Below, one piece after another: positions 1 to 6,412 of a DNA stretch of 64,000 nt; within the stretch, counting starts at the first letter, position 1; each line of letters begins with the position of its first letter. The position numbers and the translations under genes are program-made. The notes under the pieces were generated by a model. That model did no database searches and had not been told where the DNA came from. It was given only the letters and a program-made list of their open reading frames with translations. The stretch is taken from assembly GCA_934501535.1 (NCBI GenBank), contig CAKSUM010000001.1:270509-334508 (forward strand), given 5' to 3'. Source of the DNA: an uncultured Clostridia bacterium (GTDB taxonomy: Bacteria > Bacillota > Clostridia > UBA1381).

Positions 1-723
1 ATGATATTTATTGTTCTGCTCCGTCCTGAAACACTTGCATAAATCCGGAATAATGCAGCGCATCAGCCCGGTATCGTACAAAATGGAAATGCGTTCCGGG
101 CGGTCGCAAAGCAGAATTTTATTCAGCTCGCCCAAAACACGCTCCGCGCTCACATTTTTGATAAGAACTGCACATTTACGGATTGCTTTCGCCGTTTCCG
201 GCTCGATTTCAAAATTCAGGCATGCGGCAAAACGCACCGCCCGCAGCATTCTCAGTGCGTCCTCCTTGAACCGTTCTTCCGGGACACCGACGCATCTGAT
301 TATGCCCGTTTCAATATCTCTGCGTCCGCCGAATTTATCGACAAATCCTCTTGTCGGGCTGTACGCCATGGCATTCACCGTGAAATCACGGCGTTTTAAA
401 TCCTCATCAATTGACCCGACAAAGCATACGCTGTCCGGGTGACGCATATCGCGGTAACCGCCCTCCTCGCGGTAGGTTGTCACCTCAAACCCGACTTTAT
501 TTTCAATTACGGTGACGGTTCCGTGCTTTATTCCCGTGTCGATTGTCCGTTCAAAAAGCGCCTTAACCTCATGCGGACGCGCATTTGTGGCTATGTCATA
601 ATCCGACGGCGTTTCGCCCATAAGGCTGTCGCGAACCGCACCGCCCGCAATATATGCCTCAAAACCGGCATTTTCCAGCGTATTTATAACATTTTCCGCT
701 CCGCGCGACAACGTCATTTTCAT
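1..723 (-). CDS. cca: CCA-adding tRNA nucleotidyltransferase, N-terminal 241 residues (runs off left edge)
   Basis: Adds or repairs the 3' CCA of tRNAs in the cytoplasm. Translating the minus strand from the ATG at 723 gives an open frame to base 1. Class II poly(A)/CCA polymerase motifs appear in order: GGAVRDSLMG near residue 20, the metal-binding SDYDIAT (DxD), RRDFTVNAMAY near residue 105, GRRDIETGIIRCVG, and the nucleotide-selecting EDALRMLRAVRFAA. The start is fixed by GGAGGTG at 731-737, seven bases upstream of ATG. A promoter with TTGAGA and TATACT lies just upstream. The C-terminal tRNA-binding part, and any HD domain, are outside the window. Identification is firm; CCA-adding versus A-adding specificity cannot be decided from this portion. 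Confidence 0.93.
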   Translation of the reverse strand, partial: MKMTLSRGAENVINTLENAGFEAYIAGGAVRDSLMGETPSDYDIATNARPHEVKALFERTIDTGIKHGTVTVIENKVGFEVTTYREEGGYRDMRHPDSVCFVGSIDEDLKRRDFTVNAMAYSPTRGFVDKFGGRRDIETGIIRCVGVPEERFKEDALRMLRAVRFAACLNFEIEPETAKAIRKCAVLIKNVSAERVLGELNKILLCDRPERISILYDTGLMRCIIPDLCKCFRTEQNNKYH

Positions 724-757
724 TTCCCGTCACCTCCGTTTCCCGATACTTAATTAC

Positions 758-786
758 AGTATACCACATTTCATTCAAATTCTCAA
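758..786 (-). promoter_or_regulatory. Sigma-A promoter of cca
   Basis: On the minus strand TTGAGA (786-781) is separated by 17 bases from TATACT (763-758). It lies about 35 bases upstream of the cca start codon. Both hexamers are 5/6 matches to consensus. Confidence 0.65.
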
Positions 787-831
787 CAGAATTTTTATTT
801 TACTTTTAAAAATATCAAACGAGCGCCCCGG

Positions 832-1719
832 TTACTCTGTTTTTTGTCCATCTTCGCACAGTTCGGACAGCGCTGTCAGCAATATCCGTGCATTTTCTTC
901 GTAAATTTCCGGAAGTACCGAGCATGGCAGCGGATTTATTCCCCTTCCCATTTCTACCGTAAAACCGCTTCTCCCGAATTCTTTTATGAACCAGTCCTTG
1001 CAGCCCCCGAAGCTTGCGCTGCCCTCGGGCTGCGACACCGCGTAGCCGCTGACCGCTGCCATTTCTTCCGCAAGCCTGCGCGAATTTTCCGCCTGCATAC
1101 CGTCAAAATCATAATATATTTCGCCGCCCTGCGAGTGAAAAGCAATCAGCATATCGAAATCATTATTCCGCACAAAATCCACCACAGCCTTTGTTTCCGG
1201 TTCACTCTCGCTGTACGGTCCCGAATATTTTGTGGCGTCCGGCGCGGTTTTCACCGCACGCCAGCCGGCATTATAATTATGATTGATGTCCACTCCGCGC
1301 ACATTCGACTGCCACACCTTATTAAAGCTGTGTATTCCCACCATGCTTATGAGCTTCTGATGATACGGATTTGTAACGTCAAGACCGTTGACGGCAATAT
1401 CAACTCCGTCCGGATTTACCATAGGTACGGCAAAAAGCGACACCCCGCGGAACAGCCTCGGAACATCGCAGTCGAACATCTTCCCGTTTTCCGCCGCACC
1501 GGCATACTCACGCAGAAACCGCATCATGAACGCAGCCGTGAGATATTCCAGACCGTGGTGCGCACAGTTTACAAACAGCTTTTTTTCACCTCTTCCGGCA
1601 CGGATATAATATATCGGTTTTTTCATTACGCTTTTACCTATAATCCCCGTTTCACATTCCGGGAAGTCCTCCGAAAATTTTTGAATATCATTACAGCACA
1701 TTTTATAATCGTATCCCAT
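832..1719 (-). CDS. M14-family zinc carboxypeptidase
   Basis: Predicted zinc-dependent carboxypeptidase of the M14 family, of the type that includes gamma-D-glutamyl-diamino acid (muropeptide) peptidases. The zinc ligands are visible as HGLE (His55, Glu58) and the His of AFHSQGG (residue 195); the general base is the Glu of TVEMGRG (residue 256). VRGVDINHNYNAGW is the typical substrate-binding RGxDxNRN-like stretch. About 295 residues, catalytic domain only, with no signal peptide, so a cytoplasmic role in peptidoglycan-peptide recycling is likely (inference). The frame is open upstream to a TTG at 1752, but GGAGGA at 1723-1728 favours the ATG at 1719, although spacing is short. Confidence 0.85.
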   Translation of the reverse strand: MGYDYKMCCNDIQKFSEDFPECETGIIGKSVMKKPIYYIRAGRGEKKLFVNCAHHGLEYLTAAFMMRFLREYAGAAENGKMFDCDVPRLFRGVSLFAVPMVNPDGVDIAVNGLDVTNPYHQKLISMVGIHSFNKVWQSNVRGVDINHNYNAGWRAVKTAPDATKYSGPYSESEPETKAVVDFVRNNDFDMLIAFHSQGGEIYYDFDGMQAENSRRLAEEMAAVSGYAVSQPEGSASFGGCKDWFIKEFGRSGFTVEMGRGINPLPCSVLPEIYEENARILLTALSELCEDGQKTE

Positions 1720-1943
1720 ATATCCTCCGTTCCGCCGCAGCGGCTGCGGCAATTTTTATTCAGTCACGAACGCCTGCGCTGATACACCGTGTCAGGTTGG
1801 TTTACGCGTTCTTATACAGTTAAATATATGCAAATTCCGCAGCAAAAAGCACCGGCGCGGACAACTTTTCCGGCACATTTTTACGGCTTGTGAATAGTAT
1901 GGTATTACAGCGGCTATCCGTTACATAACGGGAGGTGAAATAT

Positions 1944-2048
1944 ATGTGTTGCAGACAAAGAAGATGCTGTGAAAGACGTTGCTGCTGCAGACGCAGAGAG
2001 TGTTGCTGCAGACGCCGTCAGAACCGTTGTTGCTGCGGAAACCGCTGA
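1944..2048 (+). CDS. Cys/Arg-rich 34-residue peptide, unknown function
   Basis: ATG at 1944 follows a strong ribosome binding site (GGGAGGTGAAATAT), and a terminator follows at 2121-2157, so this short frame looks like a genuine monocistronic gene. The product has 13 Cys and 13 Arg among 34 residues, arranged as CC-x4-CC-x3-CCC-x4-CCC-x6-CCC with arginines filling the gaps (for example RRCCCRRRECCCRRR). There is no signal peptide or membrane segment. The coding DNA contains a repeated TGCTGCAGACGC unit, so it may have grown by internal duplication. I do not recognise the family. Metal binding, nucleic-acid binding or a cross-linked spore component are possibilities only. The longer antisense frames on the other strand have no comparable start signals. 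Confidence 0.72.
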   Translation: MCCRQRRCCERRCCCRRRECCCRRRQNRCCCGNR

Positions 2049-2120
2049 CGCCGAATAGGAAGTCAATGTAATACACCGATAACCTCTTAAAATCCTTCCT
2101 GCCGATTTTTCGGCGCGTAT

Positions 2121-2157
2121 GCCGGGCAGACGTTTCAAACGGCGCTGCCCGGCTTTT
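2121..2157 (+). terminator. Rho-independent terminator after the Cys/Arg peptide gene
   Basis: GCCGGGCAG (2121-2129) pairs perfectly with CTGCCCGGC (2145-2153) and is followed by TTTT. It lies about 70 bases past the peptide stop codon, in the plus orientation. Confidence 0.8.
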
Positions 2158-2235
2158 ATGTGCGTAAAGATTTTGGGACACCTTTCGCCTTTTTTTCATA
2201 TTATATAACAGTACAATTTTGAAAGGAGTGGAATT

Positions 2236-2493
2236 ATGTCCGATATTTTAGTTGTGGTCGGCTCGGTAACGAGCGCTACAAGACTTGCAAAGCGGCTTAC
2301 AAAATACGGAGATACAAAAGCACGCGTGATAAATACTCCTGCAAAGCTTTCCGGCAACGGCTGTTCCTATGCCGTCGCCGCAGATTTGTCAAGTGAACAG
2401 TTTATCAGAAAAAATATTCAGGGAATAACCGTGAGAGGTATTTATATAGAGGAAATTTCCGGCGGTGAGCGAGTATATCATGATATATCTTGA
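2236..2493 (+). CDS. DUF3343 putative Se/S-carrier-like protein
   Basis: An 85-residue protein resembling the DUF3343 family (described as putative selenium/sulfur carriers, TusA/YedF-like fold). It has the family's compact layout and a single conserved-type cysteine in the segment NGCSYAV (about residue 43). The start is supported by GAAAGGAGTGG eight bases upstream. Its stop codon overlaps the start of the following cysteine desulfurase-like gene, so the two are translationally coupled. This coupling agrees with a role in receiving or relaying sulfur or selenium from the desulfurase, which remains inference. Confidence 0.75.
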   Translation: MSDILVVVGSVTSATRLAKRLTKYGDTKARVINTPAKLSGNGCSYAVAADLSSEQFIRKNIQGITVRGIYIEEISGGERVYHDIS

Positions 2494-3640
2494 CAACCCC
2501 GCAACAAGCATGAAAAAGCCGTCCGTTGTGTATGACGCGATGTGCCGTTATACGGCGGCATACAGCGTTAACGCAGGACGCGGCGGACACTATGCAAGCA
2601 TAAAAGGCGCGGAGGGCATAGCCGCCGCTCAGGAGGAACTTGCAGAACTGTTCAACGTAAAAAATCCCGAGCGCATAGCCTTTACCCAAAACGCGACATA
2701 TGCGCTTAATATGGCTATCGGCGGTTTGCTCACCCGCTCCGACCATGCCGTAATCACATCTATGGAACACAACAGCGTACTGCGCCCCGTGCACAGGCTG
2801 TGCAGCTACACCATAGTGGAGGCAGACAGGTTCGGAGTTATCAGCCCTGCCGATATTGAGGCTGCTATCCGTCCGAACACCAAGCTGATTATCACCACAC
2901 ATGCCTCAAACGTATGCGGAACAGTCATGCCGGTGCGCGAAATCGGCGAAATCTGCCGCCGCCATAATATTCCGTATCTCGTTGACGCCGCCCAGACGGC
3001 CGGCATCATTCCGATTGATGTCGAGGATATGAACATATCTCTTTTGGCATTTTCGGGGCATAAGGGGCTTATGGGGCCGCTCGGAACCGGAGGGCTGTAT
3101 GTGCGCGAGGACGTCAGACTCATGCCTGTAATTTCAGGCGGCACCGGCACCGACTCCATGAACAAAAATCAGCCCGATACGATGCCCGATATGCTTCATT
3201 CCGGAACAATGAATACGCCGGCAATTATGACCCTGGGCACCGCAGTGCGGTATATAAAGCAGGTCGGGATTAAAAATATTGAGGAAAAAGAACGTTCCCT
3301 TGCGGAATATCTGTTCCGCGAGCTGAATAATATACGCGGAGTGCGCGTTTACGGTCTGCCGTCCGGGAACAGAAACGGCACCGTTGCATTTAATATCGGA
3401 AGTCTTGATTCGCAGGAGGCGGCAGATATTTTAAACCGTGACTTCGGTATCGCCACACGCGGCGGATACCACTGCTCATATATCGCCCACCAGACTCTCG
3501 GCACCGAAAAAACCGGAGCCGTGCGCGTCGGATTCGGCTTTTTTTCAAGCCGACGCGAGGCGGATATTCTGCTCTCCGCAGTTAATAAAACGGCTGCCAA
3601 AAACTTGCAGTCCGCCAATTCCGTGCAGCAGAATACGTAA
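2480..3640 (+). CDS. Cysteine desulfurase-family PLP enzyme (aminotransferase class V)
   Basis: PLP-dependent enzyme of the NifS/CsdA-like cysteine desulfurase family. The N-terminus MIYLDNPATS is typical. The aspartate of DAAQTAG binds the cofactor pyridine, and Lys195 in SGHKG is the Schiff-base lysine. RGGYHCSYIAHQTLGT places a cysteine (about residue 332) where the persulfide-forming Cys of this subgroup sits. At 386 residues it is full length. The frame extends to a GTG at 2465, but ATG at 2480 matches the family start; either overlaps the DUF3343 gene. The pair probably supplies sulfur or selenium to an unidentified acceptor. No isc/suf scaffold gene is nearby. Confidence 0.85.
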   Translation: MIYLDNPATSMKKPSVVYDAMCRYTAAYSVNAGRGGHYASIKGAEGIAAAQEELAELFNVKNPERIAFTQNATYALNMAIGGLLTRSDHAVITSMEHNSVLRPVHRLCSYTIVEADRFGVISPADIEAAIRPNTKLIITTHASNVCGTVMPVREIGEICRRHNIPYLVDAAQTAGIIPIDVEDMNISLLAFSGHKGLMGPLGTGGLYVREDVRLMPVISGGTGTDSMNKNQPDTMPDMLHSGTMNTPAIMTLGTAVRYIKQVGIKNIEEKERSLAEYLFRELNNIRGVRVYGLPSGNRNGTVAFNIGSLDSQEAADILNRDFGIATRGGYHCSYIAHQTLGTEKTGAVRVGFGFFSSRREADILLSAVNKTAAKNLQSANSVQQNT

Positions 3641-3790
3641 TTTGCAAAGCAGGGTAAAACGCCGTCATAATGTAAAAAAAGGCACTAAAAACGGTAAATC
3701 TCAAAGCTTGCGGATAATCACGCAGGCGTACCGTCTAAAATCATGCTTCGGCGCACCCGCGCACGCAATGAATTAAATATGCAAATCACG

Positions 3791-3829
3791 CAAAACACCG
3801 GAAATTCCGTAAAATTTCCGGTGTTTTGC
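3791..3829. terminator. Bidirectional terminator between convergent genes
   Basis: A perfect 16-base inverted repeat, CAAAACACCGGAAATT (3791-3806) against 3813-3828, with a 6-base loop. A/T-rich arms give a U-run on either strand. It separates the plus-strand desulfurase from minus-strand spoVT. The remaining intergenic sequence 3641-3790 shows no convincing gene. Confidence 0.85.
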
Positions 3830-3870
3830 TTAATAATGAAATTTTAACAAAATCAGCCGCCGTGTTTTTA

Positions 3871-4410
3871 TCAGCCCTCCATATGTCTGCCTAAAAATCC
3901 GGCTGCTGCCTCTGCCAGCTTGACCTCGGTTTCCGTCGGGTCACGGCGGTCATTCATTACAAAAATTACCGAACCGATGGTGTCGCCCTCCGATACAATC
4001 GGCACAACAACACCGGCATTGTACTGCTCATTTCCCTCCGCAATGGAAATGCCCGGTTCAATTCCCTGAGATTTGAACGATTCTTTTTCGCTCATAAGAT
4101 TTTCTATATCCGGGCTTACGCGCTTTTCCAGAAACTCTTTTTTCGACACGCCTGACACGGCAATTATATTGTCGCGGTCGGTAATCATCGTCGGAACTCC
4201 TGCCGTTTTATTAAGCGTTTCCGCGTATGTGACGGCAAAATCACCCAATTCCCCTATAGGAGAATATTTCTTGAATATAACTTCGCCGTCCTTTTCAGTA
4301 TAAATTTCAAGCGGGTCCCCCTCGCGAATACGCATTGTACGGCGGATTTCCTTTGGAATAACAACCCTGCCCAAATCATCTATTCGTCTGACAATTCCTG
4401 TTGCTTTCAT
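3871..4410 (-). CDS. spoVT: Stage V sporulation transcription factor SpoVT
   Basis: Forespore regulator that modulates sigma-G-dependent genes in Bacillus and Clostridium (family knowledge). The N-terminal swapped-hairpin AbrB domain is unmistakable: MKATGIVRRIDDLGRVVIPK followed by EIRRTMRIREGDPLEI, residues 1-50. The rest (about 55-178) is the GAF-like ligand-sensing domain. At 179 residues it is the usual length. GAGGAG lies about 12 bases before the ATG. It is the clearest sign that the host forms endospores. No sigma-G promoter was convincingly seen upstream. Confidence 0.95.
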   Translation of the reverse strand: MKATGIVRRIDDLGRVVIPKEIRRTMRIREGDPLEIYTEKDGEVIFKKYSPIGELGDFAVTYAETLNKTAGVPTMITDRDNIIAVSGVSKKEFLEKRVSPDIENLMSEKESFKSQGIEPGISIAEGNEQYNAGVVVPIVSEGDTIGSVIFVMNDRRDPTETEVKLAEAAAGFLGRHMEG

Positions 4411-4551
4411 AATATCAAAAACTCCTCTTTTCTACATAATTTTGCTATGTGTTGTTATTCTTTGCGGAAAAAAGGATTTTTATGTAATTTACTGTCCGGA
4501 TTTAAAAGGAAAAATTATGTATTTTTTAATTGACGGAGCGCGCATTAAAAG

Positions 4552-4581
4552 AACGCATATCGTAACGGATATGCGTTTTTC
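4552..4581. terminator. Hairpin terminator between spoVT and a small minus-strand gene
   Basis: AACGCATATC (4552-4561) pairs with GATATGCGTT (4568-4577) and a T-run follows on the plus strand. On the minus strand it sits just past the stop of the small gene ending at 4592, with a weaker CTTTTAAT tail. Confidence 0.65.
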
Positions 4582-4591
4582 CGTGCGAACC

Positions 4592-4801
4592 CTATCGGGA
4601 CAGATTGTATTTTAATAATGCTTTGACCTCGGGCAGGAGCGGAGCGGTTCCCGATACGAATATAACAAGCTTATATTTTTTGCCGCCTGCGTTCTTCTTA
4701 AAAATTTCGGTCGCTTTCTCCATAAAATCCGCTGAAGCGCGTTCTTCTTTTGTGGTCCATAATTCCACGGCTTTTACGGAATCATTTATTGATACTCTTA
4801 T
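4592..4801 (-). CDS. Small conserved-looking protein (69 aa) with an ATA start codon, function unknown
   Basis: Minus-strand reading gives an intact 69-residue frame beginning IRVSINDSVKAVELW, with KKYKLVIFVSGTAPLLPEV in its second half and ending at TAG 4594-4592. The codon that sits at the right distance from a near-perfect Shine-Dalgarno (AAAGAAGGTGAT, 4804-4815) is ATA at 4801-4799. No ATG, GTG or TTG occurs between the upstream in-frame stop and ATA, so either ATA initiates or an ATG has mutated to ATA. An internal ATG would give a 43-residue product with no Shine-Dalgarno. The amino-acid pattern (amphipathic, charged N-half, hydrophobic strand) looks like real coding sequence. I do not recognise the family. 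Confidence 0.55.
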   Translation of the reverse strand: MRVSINDSVKAVELWTTKEERASADFMEKATEIFKKNAGGKKYKLVIFVSGTAPLLPEVKALLKYNLSR

Positions 4802-4979
4802 AAAATCACCTTCTTTCCTTAGTATGCTGTTTTACGGAAACTTTATACAGATGTTTTCAAATTCGGTCGGTAATAATGTGTGTCGGCGCATTTTATAAAA
4901 GGTGAGACATAAAAGCGCAAAAGACATAATTCCCGCATCTGATTTTAAATCGCCTGTGTGCAAGACATACACATATTTC

Positions 4980-5013
4980 AGTGTGCTTCTGTAAAAAGAA
5001 GTGCACTTTTTTT
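4980..5013 (+). terminator. Rho-independent terminator upstream of the WYL gene
   Basis: An 11-base arm AGTGTGCTTCT (4980-4990) pairs with AGAAGTGCACT (4997-5007, two G-U pairs) and is followed by seven T. No plus-strand gene was identified upstream (4802-4980), so it may end read-through or a short unannotated transcript, or act as an attenuator. Confidence 0.75.
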
Positions 5014-5030
5014 ATGAAATTTAACATGAA

Positions 5031-5063
5031 TGGACAGTATGTGTCCTTTGGGCGTGATAAAAT
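5031..5063 (+). promoter_or_regulatory. WYL-gene promoter with GGACA-N5-TGTCC operator
   Basis: TGGACA (5031-5036) begins a perfect dyad GGACA-GTATG-TGTCC (5032-5046). TAAAAT (5058-5063) lies 12 bases after TGTC. No normal -35 box exists at the right spacing, which suggests activator dependence. The same arrangement, base for base in spacing, is found at 9845-9877. Confidence 0.6.
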
Positions 5064-5092
5064 AATTAAAATGAACAGAGAGGGGTGTTTAA

Positions 5093-6070
5093 GTGGCATA
5101 CGTTGGCGGCAAGCAGGACAGAAAGCTTGCGATATTTTATAATTTGCTCGAAGGTATCCCGGTAAATACAAAGGATGCTGCGCAATACTACGGTGTAAGC
5201 AAAAAAACAATACAGCGCGATATTGAAGCGGTCAGGAATTTTCTGTCAGAGAATAATGATGAGTTCGGGATGCTCAAAGAGGTTGTTTATGACCGTAAAA
5301 AGGATAATTATTATATAGCAGGAACAGACAAACTTGCTGCAAAGGAAATTTTTGCCGTATCCAAGGTATTGCTGGATAGCAGAGCGTTTTGCAAAAGTGA
5401 GTTCATGCCGATTTTGGACAAGTTTGTTGATAGATACTGTTATGACGGTGAACGAATTCATGTCAAAGGTATGATTGCAAACGAAAAATATCATTATACC
5501 GAGCCGAGGCACGGAAAGAAGTTGATTGATACAATATGGGAGCTGAGCAAGGCAGTTAAATCCCACAAATGCGTCAGGATTACATATGAGCGGCTGACGG
5601 AGCCGAAGCATTGGGAGCGTACGGTTCAGCCTGTAGGAATAATGTTTTCTGATTTTTATTTCTATATGGCGGCTTTTATCCCCGAGAAACATACGGAATT
5701 CCCGACGATATACAGAATTGACAGACTGTCGGGATTTGAAGTTTCGGACGAACGGTTCACGGTACCGTACAAAAACAGATTTGAAGAGGGGGAGTTTAAA
5801 AAGCGTGCCCGTTTTATGTATGGCGGAGAGTTGATGACGGTGAAATTCAAATATTACGGCGAGTCTGTTGAAGCGGTTTTGGACAAAATCCCAACCGCGG
5901 TGATAGAAAAAGCCGAAGACGGTGCATATGCAATTAAAGCGGAGGTATTCGGCAGGGGGATGAAGGCATGGATTTTATCGCAGACGGATAAAATTGAGGT
6001 GCTGGAACCAAAAGAATTGAGAGAGGAGGTATTGGCGTTGGTGGAGAAAATCAGGAAACGATATGGATGA
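5093..6070 (+). CDS. WYL-domain transcriptional regulator
   Basis: A 325-residue DeoR/YafY-type regulator. Residues 1-65 form a helix-turn-helix (VNTKDAAQYYGVSKKTIQRDIEAVRNFL). The central part (about 150-225) is a WYL domain, recognisable by the strand pattern ending PTIYRIDRLSGFEV. The C-terminal 90 residues form the WCX-like extension. WYL domains are thought to sense nucleic acids or nucleotides, and many control phage-defence or DNA-damage genes. It starts at GTG 5093 behind GAGAGGGG. A perfect dyad lies within its own promoter and recurs before the gene at 9907, so it probably controls both (inference). The following sequence to 6412 holds a hairpin and a gene remnant. Confidence 0.88.
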   Translation: MAYVGGKQDRKLAIFYNLLEGIPVNTKDAAQYYGVSKKTIQRDIEAVRNFLSENNDEFGMLKEVVYDRKKDNYYIAGTDKLAAKEIFAVSKVLLDSRAFCKSEFMPILDKFVDRYCYDGERIHVKGMIANEKYHYTEPRHGKKLIDTIWELSKAVKSHKCVRITYERLTEPKHWERTVQPVGIMFSDFYFYMAAFIPEKHTEFPTIYRIDRLSGFEVSDERFTVPYKNRFEEGEFKKRARFMYGGELMTVKFKYYGESVEAVLDKIPTAVIEKAEDGAYAIKAEVFGRGMKAWILSQTDKIEVLEPKELREEVLALVEKIRKRYG

Positions 6071-6100
6071 AAACTACTGCCGTGTTATCCCGATTAATCC

Positions 6101-6143
6101 GGTATTCTTTACCGGCGTGCGTTGTACTCCGGTAAAGAATATC
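6101..6143. repeat. Imperfect inverted repeat downstream of the WYL gene
   Basis: GGTATTCTTTACCGG (6101-6115) and CCGGTAAAGAATATC (6129-6143) pair at 14 of 15 positions around a 13-base loop. There is no T-run on the plus strand, so terminator function is uncertain. Confidence 0.5.
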
Positions 6144-6167
6144 GAATGATACCTGCCGATGCAGAAA

Positions 6168-6368
6168 TCAGTGTAAAAATTTCATTCGCAATTCCCATAT
6201 ATGAATTGCAGGTGAAATCATCTTGAATATAAGAAGATTTTTGCCGCTCCTTTGCTGATATATAAGCATATTAGCGGCGATACCGAGGACGCCGGTTAAA
6301 TTAGCAATCAAATTTATGACATCTCCTTCAGAAAATCCAGTTAAGTTCATCAAAGCCGAATTTGACAT
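6168..6368 (-). pseudogene. Truncated membrane-protein remnant (YgjV-like)
   Basis: The 66-residue frame contains VINLIANLTGVLGIAANMLI followed by YQQRSGKNLLIFKMIS, which matches the first membrane helix and following positively charged loop of YgjV-type inner-membrane proteins. It then turns into unrelated sequence and stops, whereas full-length members are about 150-180 residues. No ribosome binding site precedes it. It lies downstream of the glycosidase gene in the same direction and is best read as a decayed fragment. Confidence 0.45.
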
Positions 6369-6412
6369 TTGAAAGCCCGGGTGTGCCTTTCCATTGTGTT
6401 TTTTCGGATTTT

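Noticed and set aside
844..1782. Long plus-strand open frame opposite the M14 gene
   Set aside because: Antisense shadow: no ribosome binding site, unusual composition, while the minus strand has all M14 motifs.
1864..1930. Sporulation-sigma promoter for the Cys/Arg peptide
   Set aside because: TGAATA at 1891 has no acceptable -10 at the right distance.
1914..2199. Minus-strand frames opposite the Cys/Arg peptide
   Set aside because: Low-complexity Ala/Ser translations produced by the repeated plus-strand codons; no start signals.
6168..6368. Functional YgjV-type membrane protein
   Set aside because: Only the first third of the family is present and there is no ribosome binding site; listed as a remnant.
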